A stretch of DNA of 64,000 nucleotides, taken from the NCBI GenBank assembly GCA_007922195.1, contig ML681964.1:843150-907149 (forward strand). Reading direction: 5' to 3'. The first letter of the stretch is position 1; every line of letters starts with the position of its first letter. The notes below the pieces were generated by a model. It did not search any database, was not told where the DNA came from, and worked only from the letters and a program-made list of their open reading frames with translations. Source of the DNA: Podocnemis expansa (taxonomy: Eukaryota > Chordata > Testudines > Podocnemididae). This document shows positions 27,301 to 39,300 of this stretch, piece by piece. The position numbers were made by a program, and so were the translations under genes.

Positions 27301-30300
27301 TTCTGCTGATGTGATAGTTATATTGGTGCAGCTGCCCTGCTGTTCATACAGATATGGCCAAAGTGCTACTGTTTTGGTATAGAGGAATTTTGAAAACTTG
27401 CCAGAAGACTGGTGGTGGTGGTGTGTGTTTTGAGGTTTGTGTGTGGCGGGTTTTTTAATGCATAGAAACTGAAAGCCCAGAATAAGAGTGTAGAAACATC
27501 AGATTTTATTCTTAATTTTCATGATGTTTCTTGTGCTCCCTTTTAATAAGGCAGACTGGTTCTGGTCTATGAACAAGCAAACTGTGTTTTTTATACTTTA
27601 TCAGTTCAGTAGAGATATGCAAAGAAACTGATGTTTCAGCCTTGCAGAGCTAGAAGTCGTCACCCTGGTTTGGAAGCAAAATGGAATTGGATGAATTTAA
27701 AGTTAGACAAAATACAAGGTTTTGTCATGGTAAGGGAATTGATTTATAGACCAGCATTGGTCACTGACTCCAGCCAAGAATTTACATGTTGTAAAATTAC
27801 AACTAGGGGTATACAATAATACATAAAACAGCAGAGATCAGAAACAGTACTATACAGACACAGTGGGCCAGATTAGTGCATTTGCAGTACAAGAATGGCA
27901 CTCAGGTTTGCCACTCGCTCACCCCCCCTCCCCCCGGCAGCAAAGTGATGCCGGCACAGACAAGTGGTGTCATCAGGAGAGCACAACAGCGCTGTCCCCT
28001 TTTGGCGCCTCTCAAACATTGGCGCCCCCTCTGCAATGCTTGCCCAGTCCTGTTGCAGTAGAAGCAATCAAGCATTAGCCTCAGGACAGAGCTGTGGAAA
28101 TGTGAAGGTGTGACAGTATGGCTTCTATTTTCTCTCTTCCTTTTAAGAAAAAGATTAGAAGGCTAAAAACTTCTTCATGGCCTTCCTAACTCACATCTGA
28201 TTGTAATGAAATCTTGTGTCTTGCTTTCTGGTTTTTTGCCCCCTCATCACTATGTAAAGCTTGGACTAAACATGTTGAGACACTTTTTAAAAATTGTTCT
28301 CTTTTGTAACTGGTGCTTTTGGGGTCAGTGATGGCAAAAGGAACAAGTGTTTCTTCCAGCCTGTTCTAAAATAAAGTCCACACATCTTGTAGAGTCATAT
28401 TCAACCCCTTACTGGAGTTTAGTTTCTTAACAAGAAAGTTAATAACAGCAAACCTCAGCTCTAACCTTTTCTGTTCTCAAGGTTCCTTAAGGCCGCTTGG
28501 CCCACAGACTAGGTGCTCTTTCTACAGACCTGGTCAGTCTCTCAGATATCCAGATGGGGTAACAAGTCATTTGGAACCCACTTAAGCTTTTCCCAGTGGG
28601 GACAACATCTGCTAATATCGTGCACAGAAGTTATTTGCTGTAACTAGAGGTTCTTTAAGATATGTGATCCCTATCTGGATTCCATATGTGGGTGCATATG
28701 CATGCCATGTACTGGAGCTGAAACTGTTTGAAGTAGTATTTATTGACCCCCAGGTATGCTGGTCACATGGTGCATTGAAGGTCATTAACAGACTGCATGG
28801 GTCCTCCAGTTCCCTCTTACTCACAGACACAGAGCCTGTGACAGAGAACATGAGGGGTGAGATTTGGAATCCAGATAGGGACCTCAAAAGAATCTCCAGT
28901 TACAATAAATAGCCTCCGTTTCTTTTCAGGTGCTGGTCCCTGTGTGGATTCCATACATGGGTAGTGTGGTGAGCAGTATTCACTCTGGAGGTGGGGGAGA
29001 GAGTTCAGTCTGAGAGTTTGTAGGACTGTGTGGCCAACTGGCTCATCTGCTGCTGCTGACTGGGCTGTGGCATAGTGAACAGTGAAAATGTGGATGGAGA
29101 GCCACGTTGCTTTACAAATGTCTCACCCTGGTACATCCACAAGGAGGGTGGATGTGATGGCTTACACTCTCATGGAGTGAGAAATGATGCCATGTGACAG
29201 AGACTTGAGAAAGGGAGTAAGTCTGTGATGCAGCAGAAGATCCCATTAGAGAAGTGTTGGGAGGAAGAGTGCTGTCGCAGTCCATGAGTGCAGTGGAGAT
29301 GAAAGGCTGATGCATGAGAGAATGTACGTTCCCTGGTGGAGGTGTGTCATTTAGGGTAAAAGGCAGGGAGGTGAATGACTTGACTGAGGTGCAATGAAGA
29401 AGCCGTCTTGGGGAGAAGCTTAGAGTAGATACTGTCCTTGTGGAATACATTCATATCTGTCACTTTGATTTGTGAAGCAGGGGTGATTGCCACTAAAAAA
29501 TTCAAATTTTCTGAAGAGGTGGGTGAGCAGACAAGTGGCCAGGCCTAGTTATGGTAGGGGTTGACAAAACAGCCACTCAGCTAGGTGCCCAGCTTCGAAA
29601 CAAGACACTTAGCTCAGGCACCCTTTACTGTGGAACCTCTTCTATCACCACCCTGCCATCGAATGATGGTGAATCCATAAAGGAGCCAGTGATTTTTTTT
29701 GTCCTCACCAGAGGGAACTCCTCCACTGCATTTTCTCTTGGCTGGCTAGCTCCACAGCAAAAAATGCAATGGAGGGGCACCCTCTAGTGACTAAAAGTGA
29801 AAACAGCGGGCTCCTAAATTTAAAAAACAACAAAAAACCCCACACAGATGGCTTCTAGGCGCCAGCCTGCAGCTTTTAGGCACCATTGTGACCTGGTGCC
29901 CAAGTTCTGTCGAGTCCTGAGTTACAGCTGAAAGGAGGAAGTTAAGGTCCTAGGGAAAGTAAATTTCCATACCAAAAGGAAGGCACTGAGGAAACCTCAG
30001 AGGAATTGAGCAGTGGTCGATGGCAGAGGACCCAGTACAGGCAGGAGGGAAGGTGCTAAGTGCTGCCAGGTGAACTCTACTGGGAGAATGGACAGGGTCT
30101 GAAAGACGAAGGTGGAGCAAACAGTCAAGGACCGTTGGTATAGAAATAACATCTACTGAGTGAAGATGGTGGGACATCCCCACCATGATGTGTCTCCAGT
30201 TGGCTTGATAGCATGATCTGGTAGCAGGGCATCTGCTGTGTATGAGGACATCAGGCACAGGTACAGAGCATGCATTATCTGATTGCAAGCTGCTGTCATA

Positions 30301-33300
30301 TACCAGGCCATGAAGTGAGGAGAGTCTGAGTTGGCATGGGGGATCTGACTGTTTTGCTAAATGAAGAGATTCAGGAGAGAGGGGTGAATTGGAAGACAAG
30401 CTGAAAGATGAAGAAGGCTTGTGAACTAATATTGGCCAAATGGGGATGAGCGTGATGGCTGCTCAGTTCCTCCTCACTTTGCAGAACACTTGTGGGAGGA
30501 GTTTTATGGCAGGAAGGCATATCGTAGTTCTGTTGTCCAGGAGAGGAGAAGCACATCCTCTTGAGAGCTCTGCCTGAGAACAGAGGAGGAGGAAGCTTGT
30601 GAATGATAGCTGATGTGAAAGGTCCCCACGTGGCATGCTGCATTTTTCTAAAAATGTATCATAGAGTAGGGTTTGTGAGGTTTCCGCTCATGGATTCAGT
30701 GAAAGGAGCAACTGAGAGTGGTTGCTGGTGCTTGCAGTCTACTTACTGATGAAGTGTAACATTGTGTCATGGGCATCTGTTCCACAGGTGGGCTACCTCC
30801 AGGCAGAGAGCTGAAGTTCTGGCTTCATGTTGTTTGTTTATATATACAGTAGTAGTCATGGTGTCTGGGAAGAGTTGCCCACGTCTGAAGTGGATAAGAG
30901 GAAGAAATGTTTGGCAGGCATGCTAAACAGCTCATAGTTCTGGGATGTTGGTGTGTATTCTTGCATCTCTGGGTGATCAGAGCCATGAGCCATTTTTTAA
31001 TATGTGATCGCCACAAGTGACATGAGGGTAGTTTTGGGTGTAGGAGGATTGAAAGGGGTGCCAGCTATGATCTTGGATGAGTTGCACCAACACGAGAAGG
31101 AAATCACAACTGAAGGCAGGAGGATGACTCATTTGTTGAGGTGGTCCATCTGTGAATAGCATACAGAGTGAATAACTGGAGGAGTTGAATGTGAATGCAG
31201 GCATACAGCATGATGGAGGTGCATGCTGCCATGTGTCCCAGAAGTGAAAGGCATTGTTGGAGGCATTTATGGGGATGATGTTGCAATTTCACAATGAGGG
31301 AAGTGAGGGTGGTGAGGTAGTCCTTTGGAAGGATGGCCTGTCACGCAAGGCTGTCCGAGAACACTCCTAAAAAGATGAGTTCTCTGATAGGTATGGGAGT
31401 AGACTTGTCCTTGTTAATACATATACCCAATCTGGTGATGTGGTCCAAAAGTGTAGAGATTGTAATGAGGAGACATTCACCGGATGCTGCCGTTATGACC
31501 CAGTCATCCAGTTATGTTAATGGAGTGGCCCAGGTATCTCATATAGGCTGCAGCTGCAGCCAAGATGTTTGTGAAAATGTGGGGGATGGGTGGGGTGATT
31601 CTGAAAGGGAGGACGTGGATTTGGTAATAGGAGTATCCTGTCATGAAGCAAAGGAATTGAGATGTATGGGATGGGTGTCCACATGGAAGTACATATCCTT
31701 CAAATCAAAAGGGAGTTTGGTGTGTGAGGGTCTTACTGGTTGCAGGATGTCCAGGAACTCATGCTGGGGGTCCTGTCTTTCCTCACTTGGAAGGTTGAGG
31801 GCTGTTGTCAGGAGGTCTTTGAACTGGCCATGGTCTTCTGGGTGGGAGAGCAGGGGATTGTGAGGCGCTCATCGGAATTGGTGATTCTGGTGGTTCCTGC
31901 ATGAGCAGCAATGCCAGAGCCATGGTTCCTCATTGGCTGAGGGAAGGGCAGTGTACATGGGTGAGCACTGCTGATGAGGAGGTGATTGATGGTGCTTCGT
32001 GGCCGTGATAGGTTCCCAGTGTTGCAGGTGGGACCAGGCATATGGGTCTGCATGCACCAGTGGTCTGCAGAGGTATCAGAACTGTGGCTGCATGATTGGT
32101 GCGTAAGCTGGTATGTAAATCAGGGGTTGAAGCTGCAGACTTTTTGAGCCTGCCAATGAAACCAGGCCCTGCCTTTTCAAAGACCACTGGGAGTCTGATG
32201 GCTGTCCAGGAAAGACTGTGCCATTGCAGTGGGTGGAGCCAGCAATTTGGTTGTTCCCCATGATGAAGTTCCAGGCTAGCAGTTGACAGAGGAGTAATAG
32301 TTCATCGAGCAGTGATGAAGCCTACATGATCTCAGGTGAACCATGCTGCAGCAGAAAGCCTGCGAAAGGCAGAATTAGCTCTTCTTTTGGTGTGAGAGGA
32401 GAGAGTCAACCACAGAAGTGTTGTCCTGGGCATGAGAGGCTGGACAGACCCTATTAAGTGGTAGGAGCTGGTAGCTCTGGTGGTGATCAGGTAGCAAAAG
32501 AAGACGACAGATGCTACTTGGTCACAGTTATCTAGTTTTATTTAAAAAACAGAGTCTGATGGCACTTAAGACTAATATTAATTTATTGAACAAGTTTTCA
32601 TGGGAGAAAATACCACTTCATTGGATGCTTGAAGATGGGAAGCTTTCAAGCATCTGATAAAGTGGGATTTTTCTACCACAAAAGCTCACGTGATAGATAA
32701 ATGTGTTTGGTCTTTTAAGTGCAACTAGACTCCTTGTTTGTTTTGCTGAACTAGACTAACACGGCTGCCCTTTTGGAACCTGTAGTTTTTTGTCCCTGCT
32801 TAGATTTTTTCCAGAGATGCTGCTGCTAGATCATTGTGTGACTTCTTTCTTGACCTAGGACTTCTTGTTTGGAGGCAACACTGTGTGTAGAGGTGGTCTC
32901 TTTCACGACTCTTATGTCCATGATTGCTGCTTCTGAGAACAGTGGGCTTTTGACAGTAGCAAAATAGGTTTTTGCTGCTCTGGTATGAAAGTACTCACTG
33001 ACAGTGAATCTGGGTGCGTCAGTGGTCCTGCCAGTCCCACGGTCAAGCGCGCGCACAGGTGCATCACCTCCTCCATGAGGTGCTTGCATAGTCCGAGTTC
33101 TCCAGACTCACAGGTTCATGGTAAGAAAGAGCAGTAGATGGAGCAATGGATGATGATGTGGGCGTCACAAAAGCAGTAAGGCCCGTTGACAGTTGTTGCT
33201 CAGTGAGAAGAAACATGGCATGAAGTACAGTTCTTAAAACTGATTTATTAGGGCATAGTCATAGATCGCCTCATGGGGTAGAACAAAAAACTAATACTGT

Positions 33301-36300
33301 GACTATCAACTTCCTAATAAAAGAACTATATAGAAAACTAGAAACAGTTTTAAAGCTACACAGCTCAAAAGAACAAGGAGGAAAAAGGTGTTCCAACTGT
33401 GCTATACAGTGGTGAGAGAGAGCTGGAGAGGCGTTGACCTGCACAGTCTCACAAGACTTGAGATGGGTACCTGCATGGCCCTACAACATGCCAACATTTT
33501 TAGGGGCGACTTAGAACAACATTTCCTCAAGTCTCATCCCAAAGCACCTCTCCTCTACTTACGCTATATTGATAACATCTTCATCATCTGGACCCATGGC
33601 AGGGATGCTCTTGAAGACTTCCACAGAGATTTCAGCGATTTCCACTCCACAATCAAATTGAGCCTTGAACACTCCACGCAAGAGATCCGCTTTCTGGACA
33701 CTACAGTACAAATTAGGGGTGGACACATCAACACCATTCCATACTGAAAACCTACTGATAGGTATAGTTATCTACATCCCTCGAGCTTCCGTCCTAAACA
33801 CACCACACGATCCATTTTCTACAGCCAAGCCCTAAGATACAACTGCATTTGCTCTGATCCATGAGACAGAGACAAGACATCTTCAGGATCTCTATCAAGC
33901 TTTCTTAAAACTACGGTACCCACTTGGAGAAGTAAAGAAACAGATTGACAGAGCAAGACAGGTACCCTGAAGTCATCTAGTGCGGGAGAGGCCCAAAACA
34001 GAAAACAATAGAATGCCACTGGTCACCACATACAACCCTCGAGTCAGACCTCTGCAACAGATCATTAAGGACCTCCAGCCTATTTTAAAAGATGACCCCT
34101 CACTCTCTCTAGCCTTGGGAGACAGACTTCTCCTCGCCTACAGACAACCCCCGAACCTTAAACAGATGCTCACCAGCAACTACAGACCTAACAACAGAAA
34201 CATTAAAGCAGGCACATACCCCTGCAACAAACCATGCTGCCAACTTTGTCCACATATCTGCACAAAAGACACTATCATAGGACCTAATCAAGCCAGCTGC
34301 TCCATCAAAGGATCCTTCACCTGCTCATCCACTGTGATTTATGCCATCATGTGCCGGAAGTGCCCCCACGCCTTATACGTTGGATAAGCAGGACAGTCCC
34401 TATTCAGAAGAATAAATGCGCACACAACTGACATCAGAAATCACAACACACACACAAAGTTGCTGAGCACTTCCATCTTCGTAATCACTCCATTTATGAT
34501 TTGTTAACGATGGTCCTCAAGAAAATCAATGGGACATCAAGACTTCAAAGAGAAACAGCTGAAATTCAAATATGCAGATTAGATTGTGTGAAAGCAGGGC
34601 TGAATCGTGACTATGGATTCTTTTCACATTGTAACGGTTAATTTGACTTCACCCTCCATGTGCTGTTTCCTAGGGTTTGAATCCTTACAAATGCTCTGAC
34701 TTGCTGTTGTGGTATGACCTGATCCCATGTCTTACACTCCCCTGCATTTATTCTCATCCAATTCTGTAAGTTCCCCCTCTCAAAGCGTCTGATGAAATGG
34801 GATTTTCTCCCACAAAAGCTCATGCAATAAATGTTAGTCTTTTTCTGCCGCAAGACTCCTTGCTTTTTTCGATTTACTAGACTAACAGGGCTGCCCCTTT
34901 GGAACAAGACTTGAGATGCACCACATGGCTAATGCACAAGTGGGTTGACAGATGCTACTTCAAACAGTTCTGGCACATGTGCACACCCATGTATATAATC
35001 CACACAGTAAGTGGGCCAGTATTCAAAAAAAGTGTTTCAGGTGGGTGCTAGCAGCTTGTTACAGCTCTTATGATTTCCTAGGTTGCTATATTAAAGTTTT
35101 CGGGATCTTTTTAAAATGCGGTGGTGAATGCAGTAATTGGATTTCATCGCTTTGTCCAGTACATGTTTTGTGAACAGGAATTTACATTTAAAAAAAAAAA
35201 CTGCTCTAACTATATTTTTATTTTCTGTAAGGGCATGCAGAAAGTTACTGTATAAGCTCTGAAGAATACAGCATCTTCTAGCTAGCCCTCTGGTAGCCTA
35301 TCATTAATATCAAGCTTAACATTTGCTTTGCTCCAGTTGTGTGTGGGAAATGTAGTTTTAGGCAATTAAAGCAAAATTTTAGTTGGAACGTGAGGAATCA
35401 TTGCTGATTTTTTTTGTTTTGTTTTGTTTTGTTTTAAAGCAGTAGAGGAGTATAATAGTTGAGATTGAAGGTACTGGGTTAAAATATAAACAAATAATAT
35501 GACTTCATGTAAAATATGACTACTGTTTGTCAAAAGTATTACATGGTGTCATGTTGTAAGAAAATAAATGCATGTAATCCTTTCTTTCACAATCAACCTT
35601 TGTTAATCTATTGATGAAACTTAACAGCATGTCAGGAAAAACTTGTCAGTACAAGAAGTATTTTACTGTTTTTGGTAAGGAACAATATATCATAAAAGGA
35701 AAAGAGGAGAATAACACTGATTTAGTTCTTGTAATATTTACTTTGACTGGTAGTTAAAACTGGGACTTGGTATCCCTAGGGCCTGAGTCAACAAGCTGTT
35801 TCTAGGTTTGTGCATATGGCTGTATAAAACTGAATTCTGTACAGAATCAAATGTTAACCAGTTGCCTTCAGTCTTGCTGGAAGAGGAGCTGTTCAACAAT
35901 TTCAGTCTTTTTAATTTTTCTTTTGTCTTGTTTGTGAGTTAAAATTAATAGTTCCAAGAGCTATCAAGAATGATCTTTAAGAGGGAAAAATAGATGGTTT
36001 TTTCCCTCTAGATTTACCCTGACGACGACGAGTTGGACTAGAAAACTTCATCCTTCCCAATAGTTGAATGTGCTTTTAAATACCATTGAATTTATTTTGT
36101 ACGTTACTGCTCATGGTTCAGGAAAAGAATCATTTTAGAGGTGATTATTGGGACAGTTAGAATTAATATATAATTTACTATACATACTGAACTTGATCGC
36201 TATCTAGGATTTTTACATTCCAGTTATTTGGCAATTATACAAAGTAACTGAGCAGAGCATTTTTTCCTAAAATATACGGGGGGAGGGACCTGTTACCGCG

Positions 36301-39300
36301 TGACTCGTTTGCCCACAGAACCGGTTAACGCGTGGTAACCGGATGTCCCCCAAAGGCCCCACAGTAATGTGCAGGTCTCATTAACACGCTTTGTATAAAC
36401 GGGACTGTGTGCATCACTGCCCCGGAGATGGGCCCCAGGCACAGGCCCAGGCCCTGCTCCTTGGCCCCGCTTCTGTGCTGGGGTCTGAGCCATCCTCAGG
36501 CACCTGCTGCCATCAGCCTGGGCCTGGATCCCCGGCCGGGGACATAGCAGGGAGCAGCAGCCATGGTCACGGGCAGCTGGACCTAGAACGGGGCTGGAAG
36601 CGGCCATCACCACCGCTCTCCGCCATGTCCCCGGCCAGGGATCCAGAGCCAGGCTGGCAGCAGGAGGTGCCTTAGGCCAGCTCGGACCCCAGCACAGAAG
36701 CAGGGCTGGGGGCATGGCCCACAGCGAGGGAGTGGGGCCTGGGCCGGTGCCCCGCGGAAGGTCTTCCAGTCCCGCTTGCAAGGTCCCCTGACACCCACGC
36801 GTAAACTGGTCCCCACTGTGTAACTATCTATGGGGGGGAAGGTTTAGAAGGCAGCAAGGATGTAAAGCAACATGTAATTAGAACAGATTTTGTCACTTAA
36901 AATTTGAGTGAATGACATGATAAAGAAAAGAAGCTTGAAGTTTGTTTCTGGATTTTATTAATTCTTCTGTTAAAATAATTTCTTCAGCCTCCTAGCTTCT
37001 GCATATTTGGCACACTTCAAACGAAGTCAATCTTTTCACCTTTCTGCTGCCCAGTAGAATTCCATGCAATTCTGTTAGGAAAAAAACAGGTTCAGTGGAG
37101 CCTGTCTGAGCCAACAGTACTGTATGTGAAAACACTGTAGAAACTATCATGGGGACAAGAGAATTGCAGATGCCTCTGTTGATGGACCAACATATTTCAT
37201 TTACCCAGTTTTGGTCTTTTGAGGCATAGTACAGCTAAAAATCTCTTGTGTGCTAATCTTTTGTATTGATTATTAAATATTGGTCTTAAATAATAGTGAA
37301 ATTTTTGTTTTAGGAAACGTCTTCCAAAATTCTGTTCTTCCTCTGACTAGTAGCGAACATGTGTGTGCTAAAAGTGCTGAAGATTGGAAAAGAAATTAAA
37401 GTAGCAACAGGCATGTGAATGAATGGTAGAAACTAGAGCAAGTAAAAACTCAAACTAGACTGGAGATGCACTATAAAATATAGTGTAGAAAATAATGCTG
37501 TGTTCTTTTTCTCTTTAATTCTAATTTGTAGTGCTATAATACTATCTCTGTCTATTACAATACTGTAGAAAGTTTAAGGTCCTGTTTCAAAGGCTCACAA
37601 ATTAATAGCGTTTAACTCCAGAAGAGACCGTTTATATCATCTAGCCTTGATCTCCTGCATAACACAGGTCATAGAAAAATATCACATCTTCATTTAAAAA
37701 ATCTCCAGTGATGGATAATCCACCACAACCCCAAATCTGACACACACACCCCCAGCCTGGGCCCAGGTCTAGTTCCAGCTCTAGTTCCAGCACCCCTCTG
37801 CAGCCAGTTTCCTCTCTTGCAGCCTCAGCTCTGGCCCCTCTTGCAGCTGTAGCCACCCTTGTGGCCATGGCCCCCTCCCATGGTTGCAACTCAGCTACGG
37901 CCCCTCCCACCCCCACCCATGGCCCTGCTCCAGCCTTCTACCAGCACCCCTGGTTGTGATTTAGGCTCCATGCCTCACCTCCCACCCCCACCCCACACCA
38001 CAGTTGCTGCTCAGCTCCTGTCCCTTGCCCCCGTGGAGAAAGACCTAGGTCTCTGAGGCATGCTCTGTGGCCCCTTCCAGGAGCCCTGTGGCCTGGCTCT
38101 GCCTGACTCCTAGGTCCCACAGGGCTAGGGTTATCAGATCCTGAAACTTGGAAAGAAGGAGAAAAAAGTACAAAAAGGAGGACATTGGAGGACACATGGA
38201 GAAAATGTAGTAGTAATGTAATATTCTTCTGTTTTTTAGGGGGCTCTGGACCACTTCCCCCTAAAAATAGGGTGTTCCAGGGCATTCCAGCATACTTTAA
38301 CCCCTGTAAGTAAAAAGCCAGACAAAATCATGTGTTTTTTTTAAAATGCCTGCTGGACAGAGGACGTGAAGGTAAAAAGGAGGACATGTCCTCCTTTTCC
38401 CGCACATCTGGTAACCCTACCTAGGGCCCTCTTCTCTTGCCCAGGCCTGCCCACCCCCCCTTACCCTCCCCCTTACCTAGCCACCACTACTTCGGCGCAC
38501 TGCTTGGGGCCAGAAGAGAGGGATGGATTTAAATTTCCCTCCTCTTCTCCTGCCCTGGCTAAGTGCTGCAGGAGGTAGGAGGGGCCAGCAGCTCCTCTTA
38601 CTGCTCTGGGCAGGCAGGCTGTGTGAACCTGTGCTGCTTTCAGGGCTGTGTTACAGAATGCACAGGGCTCTTGTCCTGTGTGCCCTGTACTAGGGACACC
38701 CCTGCCAGTGAGTAATCATTCTTACTGTTAAAACTTCACATCTGATTTCTAGTCTGAATTTGTCTGGTTTCAGCCACTGAATCTTCTTGTATCTTGCACA
38801 TTAGATTGAAGTCTCCTCTTGTATATGGACTGTAATCAAGTCACTCCTTATTTGTCTCTTTTTTGTTAAGATGACCAGATTGAGCTCAAGTATTTGCCAT
38901 TGATAGAAGACAGGATAGTCGGTTAGATGGGCTATTGGGGTCTGACCCAGTATGACCATTCTTACATTCTTTAGTAACAGATCAAGATCCCATAAAATAC
39001 ACTTTCCAGTTCTTAAATCATTATTATGGCTCTTCTCTGAACCCTTCCTGTATCCTTGAAGTGTTGCCACCAAAACTAGACATGTTATTGTAGTAGCAGT
39101 TGTACAAACTAGAGCCAGACAGAGAGATTGTAATGTCTTTATTTCTACTGTTATCCCCTCTTCATGTCCAAGTTTTACAAGGTCATTGGCCCCTGTTAAG
39201 ACAGGATTTTGGGTAATCCATTGTTCTTCATCGAGCAGTGTTCCCGACCACTCCACTTTAGGTCTGTGTGTACTGCCGCACCCGGAATTGGAGATTTTTC

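Larger units (their letters stand above)
33466..34903 (+). mobile_element. Penelope-like element, 5'-truncated
   Basis: Flanked by a perfect 15-bp duplication ACAAGACTTGAGATG (33451-33465 and 34904-34918). It encodes the C-terminal part of a Penelope RT ([10 protein letters not shown]), a linker, a CxxPCCxxC zinc-type motif and the start of a GIY-YIG endonuclease ([11 protein letters not shown]). It ends with a hammerhead-like tail (CTGATGA at 34789-34795). The opposite DIRS terminal repeat keeps the uninterrupted target. Multiple breaks leave it inactive. Confidence 0.9.
28626..35020 (-). mobile_element. Old DIRS1-like retrotransposon, antisense, with nested Penelope insertions
   Basis: Terminal repeats in opposite orientation lie at 28626-28845 and about 33405-35020 (interrupted). 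For example CTACTTCAAACAG at 34957 is mirrored at 28720-28732. An internal complementary segment (about 28850-28965) repeats the ends in reverse. The - strand shows decayed RT (31200-31760, LDDW at about 31511-31498) and a tyrosine-recombinase N-terminal block (29950-30399). Many stops and shifts show that it is old. A Penelope element (33466-34903) and two Penelope tails (32545-32780) landed in it later. Confidence 0.8.

Noticed and set aside
29112..32261. Numerous short frames on both strands as possible host genes
   Set aside because: Explained by a decayed antisense DIRS; the only motifs seen are RT and recombinase.
36293..36816. 162-codon - strand frame
   Set aside because: Composition artefact in a GC-rich block with overlapping frames on the other strand; no motif.
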